64,000 bases of DNA from Phylloscopus collybita. Taxonomy: Eukaryota > Chordata > Aves > Passeriformes > Phylloscopidae. The stretch covers positions 806,001 to 870,000 of the forward strand of contig JAJNNQ010000078.1 in assembly GCA_027886175.1 (NCBI GenBank). The letters are read 5' to 3'. Positions 23,995 through 34,478 of the stretch are shown here, one piece after another. The stretch's first letter is position 1. Each line of letters begins with the position of its first letter. Made by a program: the position numbers and the translations under genes. The notes beneath the pieces were generated by a model. It saw only the letters and a list, made by a program, of their open reading frames with translations, did no database searches and had not been told where the DNA came from.

Positions 23995-25683
23995 CTAGAG
24001 GGGCCCTGCCTCTAGCCAGGAAGAGGCACAGGAGAACCGGGTCTATTGGACGGTGTGGTTCCAATGGCCTGGCACATCAGAGCCACAGAAATATGAAGCT
24101 TTGGTTGACACTGGTGTGCAGTGCACCCTGATGCCATCGGGACATGTGGGGGCAGAACCTGTTTCCATTGCCAGGGTGACAGGGGGATCACAGCAGTTGA
24201 CTCTGTTGGAAGCCAAGGTGAGCCTGACCAGGAAGGAGTGACAGAAACATCCGAGTGTGACCGGCCCAGAGGCCCCCTGTGCTCTGGGCATAGACTTCCT
24301 CAGGAATGGCTATTACAGAGACCCTGAGGGACTCAGATGGGCTTTTGGGATAGCTGCTGTGGAAGCAGAGAGCATTAAGCAATTGAACACCTTGCCTGGA
24401 CTGTCAGAGAACCCATCTGCAGTAGGACTCCTGAAGGTAGAAGAGCAACAAGTACCAGCTGCGACCTCAACGGTGCACCACCGGCAGTATCGGACAAATC
24501 GAGATGCCATGATCCCCATCCACAAGATGATCTGAGAACTGGAGAGCCAAGGGGTGGTCAGCAAAACCCACTCACCCTTCAACAGCCCCATTTAGCCTTT
24601 GCACAAGTCTGACAGAGAATGGAGATTGACTGTGGGCTATCGTGGCCTGAATGAAGTGACTCCACCACTGAGCACTGCCGTGCTGGACATGCTGGAACTC
24701 CAGTTTGACCTGGAGTCCAAGGCAGCAAAGTGGTATGCCACGATTGACATTGCTAAAGTGTTTTTCTCCATTCCTCTGGTTGCAGAATGCAGGCCTCAGT
24801 TTGCTTTCACCTGGAGGGGCGTGCAGTACACCTGGAACCAACTGCCCCAGGGGTGGAAGCAGACCACCTGCAGAACAATCTGCCATGGACTGATCCAGGT
24901 GCACTGGAAAAAGGTGAGGCTCAGGGACATCTGCAATACATTGATTGTGTGGGGGATACATGGCAATGGAAGTCTTTGAGAAAGGAGAGATTGTCCAGAT
25001 TATCCTGGAAGCCAGCTTTGCCATCAAGAAAAGCAAAGTCAGGGGACCTGCCCAAGAGATCCAGTTCCTGGGGGTAAAATGGCAAGATGGATGGCATCAG
25101 ATTCCCACTGCTAGAGGGAGGCAGGGCCCCTCTAGCACTGGTTATCATTCCCTTCCTGGGCATAAAACCCACTTATTGAGGTCATTAATAAGATAACAGC
25201 GATGTCTCCACTGAGCAGCAAGCAGGAAACGCAAGCTTTTCTAGGTGCCAGAGGTTTTTGGAGAATCCACATTCCCAAGTACAGCCAGATACTGGGCCCT
25301 TTCTACCTGGTCACCTGCAAGAAGAACAATTTTCACTTTGTAACAACGCCTTTGCACAGATCAAGCAGGAGATCTCTCATGCAATAGCCCTTGGCCCAGT
25401 CAAGATGAGACCTGAAGTGAGGAATGTGCTCTACTCTGCAGCCAGGAGCCATGGTCTGTCCTGGAGCCTTTGGCAGAAGGTGCCAGGTGAGACTCGAGGC
25501 CGGCCCCTGGGATTCTGGAGCCAAAGCTACAGAGGGTCTGAAGCCAATTACACTCCCATGGAGAAGGAAATTTTGGCTGTCTATGAAGCAGTTCAAGCCA
25601 CCTCAGAGGTGATTGGCATGGAAGCACAACTCCTCCTGGCACCCCGACTACCGGTGCTGGAGTGGATGTTTAAAGGAAAGGTT
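23995..25683 (+). pseudogene. ERVL pol fragment, truncated and mutated
   Basis: Starts at the same CTAGAGG-N7-CCTCTAG junction as the intact copy and runs through protease (DTGVQ), RT and the start of RNase H. It has frameshifts and stops (for example TGG to TAG near 24595), and the RT catalytic YIDD is damaged (YIDC then a shift). It ends abruptly at 25683 at the edge of duplicon A of the ITPRIP-like locus, so RNase H, integrase and 3' LTR are missing. Confidence 0.85.
25110..25177 (-). repeat. Inverted copy of the gag/pol junction inserted in the pol fragment
   Basis: About 68 nt interrupt RT sequence between ATTCCCACT and GAGGTCATTA. They are the reverse complement, with few differences, of 23966-24018 of the same element (junction hairpin plus ATAACC and GAAGGGAAT phrases). 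Confidence 0.8.
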
Positions 25684-25849
25684 GAGTGAATGAATCTTCT
25701 TCAAAGATCTCCCACTCTTATTTCTTTTGCATTTCTTTTCTTCTGCCCCTCACTGGCAATCTCCTGTTGGTAGCCATGTTGGAAAGCACCCTTGAGGGTC
25801 ATTGAGAGCAAGTTTTGATTCCTCACTGCTTGAGCTGCACTTCAATCTT

Positions 25850-26120
25850 GGAGTCAGTGAGGTGGAAAAAGTCCCTGAAGATCACACAGCCCAAAGGGCA
25901 AACTTAACACTGCCTACTGCAGCTATCAGCCAGGTCCCCAAACGCCACATGCACATGACTTTTCAACCTTTCTGAGGGTGGTGACTCAGCCTTTTCCCCA
26001 GGCAGCCTGTTCCCAAACTTGATATCGTTTTTGTTGCAGGAATATTTCCTCGAGATCCCATCAAAAGCTCATGCGGTGCAACCTGAGGTCATTTTCCTCT
26101 GGGCATGTTGTTTGTTCCTC
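25850..26120 (-). mobile_element. CR1 LINE 3' fragment
   Basis: Contains GGTGGTGACTCAG, GGCAGCCTGTTCC and GCAACCTGAGGTCATTTTCC in the order expected of a reverse-oriented avian CR1 3' region. Diverged and truncated. Confidence 0.7.
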
Positions 26121-26963
26121 TGGCTAATAGAATGACCCCCACCAAGCTACAACCTCCCTTCTGGGACCACCTGCATGGTATCAGGAGGTTGGGCTGTGAA
26201 GCCAGCTCCTCGCAGAGGAGAGAAAGGTGCTGCCTTTTGCACTGTGCTTCCATGATCCAGTGGGACAAAAGGGGTTGTCAGTTGGGCACAAGAGCTTCAG
26301 GTTGCCTGGAAGCATTTCCGTGCGAGGAGAAGTTTTGTGCCAAAACATTTCATCAGCCAAGGGAATCCATCCCATTCCAAGCAGAAGGAAAAATCAGAAT
26401 ATTTCTTGTAGGAAATGGAAAGGTTTGGAGTGAAAGTCAGTGCTGGAATGTCCCCAGCACTGTCCGTGGGGATTTTGCTAACCTGCAAGGCGTGACAGTG
26501 AAGAGGGGACCTCTGGCCAAATCCAGCTCAGGCTACAGCTTTCTGCCCTTGCACTTTTGGAGCCTTGGAGGGGAAGGCTGCGTTGGGGTGCGGTGACTTT
26601 CACCAGCTCTGCTGCTCACAGCCCTGGGCACCCCAAGGCTCTTTGGTCTCAGCACAGGCAAGAGCAGGAAGAAACCCTCAGGTGGCTTTGTGGAGCCCTG
26701 AGATGAGCAAAGACAAGGAGTGTGCAGACAAGAGACCATCAGCACTGCCCAGCAGCTGCTCTCAGCCATCAATCACAGAAAATTCAAACATTACTGCTTG
26801 GATTTGGGGTTACTGTTTGTGTTTTGTTTGGATATTTTAGCACCAGGAAGAGCTGCGGCATTTTCAATGCTGGAGACATGGATTTGAATGGTCCCCTCCC
26901 AGTGCTGGGTAGATCAATCAAAAAACTGTTCCTTTGCCCCTCTCTTTATATTTTTTATAGTAG

Positions 26964-26977
26964 TTTATTGTTTTATT
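26964..26977 (-). terminator. Candidate polyadenylation signals of the ITPRIP-like gene
   Basis: Two AATAAA hexamers on the minus strand (26964-26969 and 26972-26977), about 660 nt beyond the stop codon. Their duplicates are near 31078-31090. Confidence 0.45.
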
Positions 26978-27631
26978 GAATTTTACTATTCTATACAATA
27001 ATTGATAAAGCCTACAGTGTATAATTTCTATATACGAGACATATATATCTATGAAATAAAAACCTAGATACTTATATGTACAAAATTTCAAGTCAGCTCC
27101 AACACAGCTGGTCCAATGCTGTCCTAAAGGTGTCTGTTCTGGAGACAAGGAGAGAATCCATCCATTGACTGCTCCCGGGCAAGCAGCGCTGATTTATCCT
27201 CTTGCTCCTTTTTGCCCAGTTTCTTCTGTCCCACATTCCTGCTACTTTAATTCTCCAATATCTGGCCCTTCTCAAAGGCCGGGAACAACTGCATGTTGCA
27301 CGTGGCATTTGGCCCTGCATGTGTGTGACGTGTGCTCTCTTCATGTGCTTTTTCAGGAGCTGCCGAGTTCATCCATGAGCAGGGCCTTATGCAGATCTGG
27401 GTGCCTTCTTTTGGAGAATGAAATGATACAAGAAGGTAAAATAAATCCTCCCATGACCCTCCACTGGCTGAGGTGTCAGGAGAGGCTGTGGGACCTTGGC
27501 TGGAGCCTTTGCACGCATCCTCTTCTCCTTCCAGCACCAAATTTGTGCTGGGAGGTGGATCTCTGCTGCCAGATGGGAGCAGCCCAAGCACAGCTCTGTG
27601 CTCCTGGCCGTGACTCCTGGCCTTCACTGAT

Positions 27632-29311
27632 TCAGTGTTCAGCCAGAAGGATTCTTTGGAACCACTGTCGCAGAGCCTGGTACTCACTCATCGCCTGCCT
27701 GTGGGCGGCCGATTGCTGCGCCAGGTGCTGGAGGAGATTGCAGGTCTCACCCATTTTAACATCTCGGGGTAAACGGATGTCCCGAGGCAGCCTCTGGTTA
27801 CCCACAATGAAGTGGTTGAGGCTTTTGGCTCGCACACACAAGCCCAGGGTATCGATGATATCCACCAGTCGCGGCAGGAAATCTCTCCTGCGCCACTGTG
27901 ACACGGGCACGACATTGAGCAGGTGCATGACGATGGTCTTCATGGTGTAGGTGGAAAAGCCAAAGCCCAGCTGGAGACGGGTGAAGAACTGCAGGCATCT
28001 GAGGTGCAAACTGTCAGCGGGGGCCTGCCTGGCGATGTGCTTGAAGAACTCCATCTCTGCCACCGCATAAGTCTCGGGCCAGGTTGTGCTTGGCGTGTAG
28101 GCCTCTCTAGTCTGGCTGCTGACAAAGATGTCGGAGCCATCTCTCCGCACCCCAAACAGCATCTCGATCCTGAAGCTTTCTGTGCCATTGGTCACCTTGA
28201 ATTGGCAGGAGCGTCTGGAGGGCAGCAGCGTTAAATGCCAGCTGTGTGACTGAGGCAGAGCCGGCCAGATTGCTCTCACCAGCTGGCAGAACCAGCGGGC
28301 AGTTTTGTGCACATCCAGGTAGGTGTCGGTGCACAGGGTGTCCAGGAGGCTGGGATCCTGATTGCTCCTCAGCTCCTCCTCGGGGTGGTGCAGGAAGCAC
28401 AGCATGTTCTGCCCCTGCTGCTCCCTCCTGCAGGTGCACTCCAGCTGCACGCGGACACGGAAGTTCCTCACCAGCCGCTGCCCTGCAGAGTCCAGCTCCA
28501 GGTGGAAGCTGTGGCCTGGGGGAGGAGTCATGGGGATGAGCACACGATAGACAACATCCTGCTCACGGGGACTCCAGCCTTCAAAGGCACTGCCCACCCC
28601 AATGGCTCTTTGCAGGACTGGGTAGAAGCTGTTGGACAAGACATGTTCAAAGTAAGTTGTATAATTGTCCATGAGGGCAGCTGTCCACTTGCAGCCTTTC
28701 TGCAGGTCCTGTACAGGCCACTCAATGCGCTCCATTATAATTCTTCCAACGTTATCATCAAAGTCATTTCCTTCTTCTTGGACTTCATTTCCCACCTCGT
28801 TGTTTCCCGCATTTGCCCCCTCAGTGACCACTTCTTTTTCGATATCATCTTCTTCATTAAGAGCAATGTTGCCACCTTCCTCTTCATTTCCACTGTCACC
28901 CTCTGCAGCTGCAGCATTGCCATCCTCATTGTTGTCTTCCTCCCCATTTGCGTTGTCTTCTTCCTTTCCGACATCTTCTCCTCCATTTGCAGCCACATTT
29001 CTGACTTCTTCTCCATTTGCACCCTTGTTTTCTTCTTCCATCTCCTCTCTCCTCAGGCTGTTTTTGCACCCAATAAACCAGAGCACCAAGGCAAGGGCCA
29101 GGAGCACAGCAACAGCCGAGAGCTGCCAGAGCTGCACCTGCTTCAGGTTGAGCTGCTCCACCTCCCGCTCCAGCCGAATCCTCTCCCATTCCAGGTACTT
29201 TGCACGCACTTCCATGCGCAGACGTGTTTCCTCATCCCAAACATCACCCACGGGCTGTGGGTACTGGATGAGGCTTCTCAAGAGCACGAAAAGAAATGCA
29301 ATGGAATTCAT
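27632..29311 (-). CDS. ITPRIPL1: ITPRIP-like protein (Mab-21 fold), 559 aa
   Basis: Family known to modulate IP3 receptors and related signalling; the role of this copy is unknown. From ATG 29309-29311: hydrophobic N-terminus (1-16), charged helix 25-60 (EVRAKYLEWERIRLEREVEQ), membrane segment 63-81 (QLSAVAVLLALALVLWFIG), Glu/Asn-rich acidic linker 88-185, then the Mab-21-type domain with WPVQDLQKGC, SNSFYPVLQRAIGVGSAFEG and RVLIPM, ending RILLAEH. This start is chosen because CTGCAG|ACCATG is an acceptor three bases upstream; the frame stays open 100 codons further, but that stretch is intron-like. The ORF is intact. The symbol is by resemblance; the gene could be a lineage-specific paralogue. 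Confidence 0.88.
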   Translation of the reverse strand: MNSIAFLFVLLRSLIQYPQPVGDVWDEETRLRMEVRAKYLEWERIRLEREVEQLNLKQVQLWQLSAVAVLLALALVLWFIGCKNSLRREEMEEENKGANGEEVRNVAANGGEDVGKEEDNANGEEDNNEDGNAAAAEGDSGNEEEGGNIALNEEDDIEKEVVTEGANAGNNEVGNEVQEEGNDFDDNVGRIIMERIEWPVQDLQKGCKWTAALMDNYTTYFEHVLSNSFYPVLQRAIGVGSAFEGWSPREQDVVYRVLIPMTPPPGHSFHLELDSAGQRLVRNFRVRVQLECTCRREQQGQNMLCFLHHPEEELRSNQDPSLLDTLCTDTYLDVHKTARWFCQLVRAIWPALPQSHSWHLTLLPSRRSCQFKVTNGTESFRIEMLFGVRRDGSDIFVSSQTREAYTPSTTWPETYAVAEMEFFKHIARQAPADSLHLRCLQFFTRLQLGFGFSTYTMKTIVMHLLNVVPVSQWRRRDFLPRLVDIIDTLGLCVRAKSLNHFIVGNQRLPRDIRLPRDVKMGETCNLLQHLAQQSAAHRQAMSEYQALRQWFQRILLAEH

Positions 29312-29611
29312 GGTCTGCAGGAGGATGGAGAGAAGGCCTTGAGTGGGGCTGTGAGGGAGGGAACTACTGCTTGCTGGAGGGAGGGCAGGATGCTCAGGGA
29401 TGTGGGGGCAGGAAGGGCAGGGCCCCAGAGAGCTGGCAGGCAGCAAGGCCTGTCCTGCTGCCCCAGCAGCAGCAGCAGCAGCAGCACTGTGGACTGCCCA
29501 AGGCTCTCCCATGGGGGGCTGTCCCTGCACACAGGGGCAGCACCCAGCCCCGGGTGCAGCGTTTCTGTCCCGGCCCTTGTCCCCAGCCCAGCCTCCCCAG
29601 CACGGGCACAC

Positions 29612-29735
29612 TCACCGCTTGCCGAAGCAATCCTGGGCCAGCATTACCTGCGGGGGCCTTTTAGAGCTGCCCCCTTTGTGACATGTCCCCCGTGATGTCA
29701 CAGCTGTCACAGCACATCACAACCCGGCCAACCCC
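29612..29735 (-). promoter_or_regulatory. Promoter and first noncoding exon of the ITPRIP-like gene
   Basis: On the minus strand: palindromic CRE-like GTGATGTCAC with flanking GTGACAT and ACATCAC (29683-29730), a TATA-like CTCTAAAAGG (near 29660), then a short exon ending AAGCG|GTGAGT (exon end 29616). A small ATG frame in that exon would end at once after splicing. Site layout resembles the element at 20102-20153. Confidence 0.5.
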
Positions 29736-29964
29736 ACCCTTTGTCCCCACCCTGCCTCAGCCACTCAGAGCAGCCCTGGTGGAGTGCCCAAGGCTGCCTT
29801 TGAGTGAATCTTCTTCAAAGAACTCCCACTGCTTTTTCTTTTACATTTCTTTTCATCTGCCCCCCACTGGCAATCTCCTGTTGGTAGCCATGTTGGAAGA
29901 CACCCTTGAGGGTCATTGAGAGCAAGTTTTGATTCCTCACTGCTTGAGCTGTACTTCAATCTTG

Positions 29965-30235
29965 GAGTCAGGGGTGTTGAAAGAGTCCCTGAAGATCATA
30001 AAGCCCAAGGACGAACTCAACACTGCCTACTGCACCAATTAATCAGGTCCCCAAATGCCATATTCACATGACTTTTCAACCTTTCTGAGGGTGGTGACTC
30101 AGCCTTTTCCCCAGGCAGCCTTTTCCAAACTTGATATCTTTTTTGTTGCAGGAATATTTCCTCGAGATCCCATCAAAAGCTCATGTGGTGCAACCTGAGA
30201 TCATTTTCCTCTGGGCATGTTGTTTGTTCCCTGGG
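29965..30235 (-). mobile_element. CR1 LINE 3' fragment (duplicate)
   Basis: Same fragment as 25850-26120, carried by duplicon B. Confidence 0.7.
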
Positions 30236-31743
30236 CTAATAGAATGACCCCCACCAATCTACAACCTCCCCTCTGGGACCATCTGCATGGTGTCAGGAGG
30301 TTGGGCTGTGAAGCCAGCTCCTCGCAGAGGAGAGAAAGGTGCTGCCTTTTGCACTGTGCTTCCATGATCCAGTGGGACAAAAGGGGTTGTCAGTTGGGCA
30401 CAAGAGTTTCAGGTTGCCTGGAAGTGTTTCCATGTGAGGAGAAGTTTTGAGCCAAAACATTTCATCAGCCAAGGGAATCCATCCCATTCCAAGCAGAAGG
30501 AAAAATCAGAATATTTCTTGTAGGAAATGGAAAGGTTTGGAGTGAAAGTCAGTGCTGGAATGTCCCCAGCACTGTCTGTGGGGATTTTGCTAACCTGCAA
30601 GGCGTGACAGTGAAGAGGGGACCTCTGGCCAAATCCAGCTCAGGCTACAGCTTTCTGCCCTTGCACTTTTGGAGCCTTGGAGGGGAAGGCTGCGTTGGGG
30701 TGCGGTGACTTTCACCAGCTCTGCTGCTTCCAGCACTGGACACCCCAAGGCTCTTTGGTCTCAGCACAGGCAAGAGCAGGAAGAAACCCTCAGGTGGCTT
30801 TGTGGAGCCCTGAGATGAGCAAAGACAAGGAGTGTGCAGACAAAAGACCATCACCACTGCCCAGCAGCTTCTCTCAGCCATCAATCACAGAAAATTCAAA
30901 CATTACTGCTTGGGTTTGGGGTTACTGTTTGTGTTTTGTTTGGAGTTTTTTAGCACCAGGATGAGCTGTGGCATTTTCAATGCTGGAGACCTGGATTTGA
31001 ATGGTCCCCTCCCAGTGCTGCGTAGATCAATCACAAAAATGTTCCTTTGCCCCTCTCTTGATATTTTTTATATTAGTTTAATGTTTTATTGAATTTTACG
31101 ATTCTATACAATAATTAATAAGGCCTACAGTATATAATTTCTATATACAAGACATATATATCTATGAAATAAAAACCTAGACTCTTATATGTACAAATTT
31201 CAAGTCAGCTCCAACACAGTTGGTTCAATGCTGTCCTAAAGGTGTCCGTTCTGGAGACAAGGAGAGTCCATCCATTGACTGGTCCCGGGCAAGCAGCGCT
31301 GATTTATCCTCTTGGTCCTTTTTGCCCAGTTTCTTTCTTCTGTCCCACCTTCCCGCTTCTTTCATTCTCCAATATTTGGCTCTTCTCAAAGGCTGGGAAC
31401 AACTGCATGTTGCACGTGGCGTTTGGCCCTGCATGTGTGGCATGTGCTCTCTTCATGTGCTTTTTCAGGAGCTGGCGAGTTCATCCATGGACAGGGCCTT
31501 ATGCAGATCTGGGTGCCTTCTTTTGGAGAATGAAATGGTACAAGGAGGTAGAATAAATCCTCCCATGACCCTCCACCAACTGAGGTGTCAGGAGAGGCTG
31601 TGGGACCTTGGCCAGAGCCTTTGCACGCATCCTCTTCTCCTTCAAGCACCGAATTTGTGCTGGGAGGTGGATCTCTGCTGCCAGGTGGAAGCAGCCCAAG
31701 CACAGCTCTGTGCTCCTGGCCGTGACTCCTGGCCTTCACTGAT

Positions 31744-32047
31744 TCAGTGTTCAGCCAGAAGGATTCTTTGGAACCACTGTCGCAGAGCCTGGTACTCACT
31801 CATCGCCTGCCTGTGGGCGGCCGATTGCTGCGCCAGGTGCTGGAGGAGATTGCAGGTCTCACCCATTTGAACATCTCGGGGCAAACGGATGTCCCGAGGG
31901 AGCCTCCGGTTACCCACAATGAAGTGGTTGAGGCTTTTGGCTCGCACACAGAAGCCCAGGGTACCGATGATATCCACCAGTCGCGGCAGGAAATCTCTCC
32001 TGCGCCACTGTGACACGGGCAGGACATTGAGCAGGTGCATGACGATG
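31744..32047 (-). pseudogene. Truncated ITPRIP-like C-terminus
   Basis: The last ~100 codons (VMHLLNVLPVSQWRRRDF to ILLAEH) are open and differ from the parent by few residues. Everything upstream of VTIVM is missing and replaced by unrelated sequence. There is no promoter or N-terminal domain, so it is a fragment, though an accidental longer frame (to 32187) exists. Confidence 0.85.
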
Positions 32048-32399
32048 GTAACCAGCAGGAGCCCAGGCAGGAGCAGGGGATGCTGAAGAGAGGCCAAAAC
32101 CTGCACTTCCCTCCTCACCCTGGGCGGGAACAGAACACATAAGGAAAGGCTCGAGGGTCTGGATAAGGGTGGGGAGAATTCAGTCACTGGTCACAGGCAC
32201 AACACACTTGACTCAGGGACATCAACTGAATTTATTATCGAACAAATCAGAGCAAGAGAATGAGAAGGAAAATAATTCCCATGAAAACATCTTCCCTCCA
32301 CCTCTCCCCGCTTCCTCGGCTTCCCTTTATTCTCCATTCCCTCCCCCTCCCCACCCCAAGGCACAGAGGATGGGGGTCACAGCCAGGTCATGTCACTGC

Positions 32400-33300
32400 T
32401 TCCCCCTGGCAGACAGGAATCCTTGTCCTGCTCCAGCCCGGGGCCCCTCTCACGGGACACGGTCCCTCAGGAACAGGCAGCTCCAGCGGGGATCCCCATG
32501 GGCTCACAGGGTCCCACCTGCGCCGGGGCCGCCTCCGAGCTCCGCCGCCGCCTCACGGGGCTCCGGCCGCTGCCGCCGCTCCCGGGCCTGCACAGGCGAT
32601 CCGAAAATGGCGCCTCTGCCGCGCCAGGACCGCCGGCGGGCCGGCACTGGGGCCGTGTTTCTGCCCGCTCTACCCAATCAGCGCGCAGTCAGACCCAGGA
32701 GTGACTGCACCGTCATCCAATGGCAGCGAGGAAGGGGCGGGCTCTGCACCCGGCACAGTTTACCCACCCCCACTGTCACCCCTCTGTGGGCGTGGCTACG
32801 AGACCGATCTCCGTTGATTGACAGGCTCCGCAGAGCGGCGGCCCCGGGGGGTGGAGCCAGCCCGGCCCCGGCGGGGCCGAGCGCGAGCTGGGGGCCCCCG
32901 GGGGGCGGAACCAGGGCTGTGCTTGTCCCCGCTCTGCCCAATCAGCGCACGAGATCGAAGAGTGACGGCAGAACCAGCCAATCCTGACCAGTGGCGGGCT
33001 CTGCCCACGGCAGGAACTCGCCTCCCTTCCGCTGAATTCCGGCATTGCTCGGAAACCTCGGCTGAGGAGCGGCCCCGGCGCAGGTGGGAGCCGCGCTGGG
33101 TTGTGCCGGGGCTCGGGGCTGGCTGCGGGCGGAGGGGGCGGCAGGGGGCTCTGGCTGTGGCTCGGTTGTGCCGTGTCCGCGCCGTGTTCCCCGTGCCCTG
33201 AGGGCGCTGCGGGAGCGGCTGCCCGCGGTCTCCTTCCCGCGGGTGCCTGGGCAGGAGCCGGGGCCGGAGCAGCGCTGGCTCGTCCCGGTTCCTGTGGGTA
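32400..33300. promoter_or_regulatory. CpG-rich promoter-like region with repeated CCAAT boxes
   Basis: Dense CpG, GGCGGG boxes and AAAATGGCG (YY1-like, 32604-32612). Two tandem promoter-like modules each read CCCGCTCT[AG]CCCAATCAGCG with a second CCAAT 40 bp on: CCAAT at 32674, 32717, 32938, 32978. A plus-strand first exon may end at 33083 (CGGCGCAG|GTGGGAG). The transcript is unknown; the nearest plus-strand gene is the zinc-finger ORF at 49.9 kb. Confidence 0.5.
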
Positions 33301-33502
33301 GGACGGAGGTGGCTGCGCTGTCCCCGGGCCTGTGCGGGAAAATTGGCATGGCCAGAGGTTTCTGTCCCCGAAGGAGGCAGAGGAGTCCTGTAAAAGTGAC
33401 TTTATTGATGAACAAAGGGAGAGGCCATGCGGCATTTGCCATGCGGTCTCTCCAATTGTTGTAGTACGCAGCCTCCTTTTTATCTTGATTTTCCCTTCTG
33501 CA
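33290..33502 (-). mobile_element. Left part of an interrupted LTR-like repeat
   Basis: Minus-strand AATAAA at 33401-33406 followed by GTCACTTTTACAGGACTCC. The sequence continues at 47509 after the class I provirus; an uninterrupted relative is at 49180-49740. Confidence 0.65.
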
Positions 33503-33631
33503 TGTGAAAAACGATGTTTCACCTCTTTATATTAATTTATAAGTTTAATAAAAATAAAATAAAATAGAATAAATTAAGGAGACAAATAAGGCAGCAACTC
33601 AGCTGAGGGTGTAGAGCAACACACCGCCCAT
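33503..33631 (-). mobile_element. 3' LTR of class I provirus, distal piece
   Basis: Starts TGTGAAAAACGATG (LTR 3' end on the minus strand) and is cut by the ERVL at 33632. It resumes at 40263. Confidence 0.8.
33627..33631. repeat. Target-site duplication CCCAT, left copy
   Basis: CCCAT precedes the ERVL 5' LTR and recurs at 40258-40262. The related LTR at 47124-47133 has a single GCCCATTCTAAA, i.e. the empty site. Confidence 0.9.
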
Positions 33632-34388
33632 TGTTCTGGGTTGTGGAGCCGGGTTTTGTATATTCTATTTACATCTGTTTTGAGGCCTGATGACCCACCT
33701 TGATAGGCCATTGTTACCTTCCCCAGCCTGTGCGGTGCATTTGCATTTCTATACATCTCATGCCCTGGCGGTGGGGGTGGGGGGGAGGGGGGGGGTGGCC
33801 GGGGGTTGGCGGTTCGGCCCTGCTGCAGGAGTGGTTCTGCCCTGCTGCAGGAGTGGTTCGGCCCTGCTGCAGGAGTGGTTCGGCCCTGCTGCAGGAGTGG
33901 TTCGGCCCTGCTGCAGGAGCGGGGGGCTCGGCGCTTCCTTCGCGGCGGTGTGGGAAGAGCTTCTTCGTCTCCTGTGCTCGTGATCCTGTCTCCCTCCTGG
34001 CCGTCCCTGAACCGGTTTCTTCGCAGAATCATCTCTGCTCCAACAGGATCACGTCTGCCACTCCAGAAGCGTTTGGACTGTTTACGTTCGGACTGTTATC
34101 AACATCCTGAATCACAGGGTCAGATTGAAACTCTGACTTTGTCAGGGTTTTCTTCTAAAATTATTGTTTATTTGTTTATTTGTTTGGTTAGTTGGGTGGT
34201 TTTGTTTCCTATCATATTTGTATTGTTAATACCTCCTAGTAAAGAACTGTTATTCCTATTCCCAACATTTTTGCCTGAGAGCCCTTGATTGCAAAATTAT
34301 AATTCGTCGGGGTGCGAGGGGTTGGTATTCTCCATCCTAGGGGAACCTCAGTTTCCCTGGCAGATACCTGTCTTTCCAAACCAAGACA
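33632..34388 (+). mobile_element. ERVL 5' LTR (757 bp)
   Basis: TGTTCTGG ... AAGACA, TG/CA termini. Contains a G-run near 33773-33800 and five 22-bp repeats (GGTTCGGCCCTGCTGCAGGAGT type, 33822-33920). Appears identical to 39501-40257 at a constant offset of 5869. Confidence 0.93.
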
Positions 34389-34393
34389 AATTT

Positions 34394-34412
34394 TGGCGCC
34401 CAAGGGTGGGGC
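34394..34412 (+). other. ERVL primer-binding site
   Basis: TGGCGCCCAAGGGTGGGGC resembles the complement of a lysine tRNA 3' end, a few bases after the LTR. Equivalent sites: 53076-53093 and 54377-54394. Confidence 0.7.
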
Positions 34413-34478
34413 ACGAGGGCATTGAGAGAGAGGAATAACAGTTCTTGGGTATTAGATAAAAGCCCACTGGCCAGAATA

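Larger units (their letters stand above)
25683..27936. repeat. ITPRIP-like 3'-end duplicon, copy A
   Basis: Pairs with 29801-32048 at an offset of about 4.11 kb, same orientation. It covers the 3' flank, a CR1 remnant, the 3' UTR and the last ~100 codons of the ITPRIP-like gene. Confidence 0.9.
29801..32048. repeat. ITPRIP-like 3'-end duplicon, copy B
   Basis: Tandem, same-orientation copy of 25683-27936 placed just upstream of the ITPRIP-like promoter. Similarity stops at 32048 inside codon context shared with 27936. Confidence 0.9.

Noticed and set aside
28307..29695. 462-codon plus-strand ORF
   Set aside because: Antisense shadow of the ITPRIP-like gene; its Ser/Phe-rich stretch is the complement of the acidic Glu/Asn linker.
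33690..34288. ORFs of 97-160 codons inside both ERVL LTRs
   Set aside because: They arise from the 22-bp GC-rich repeats and appear identically in both LTRs; no coding signature.
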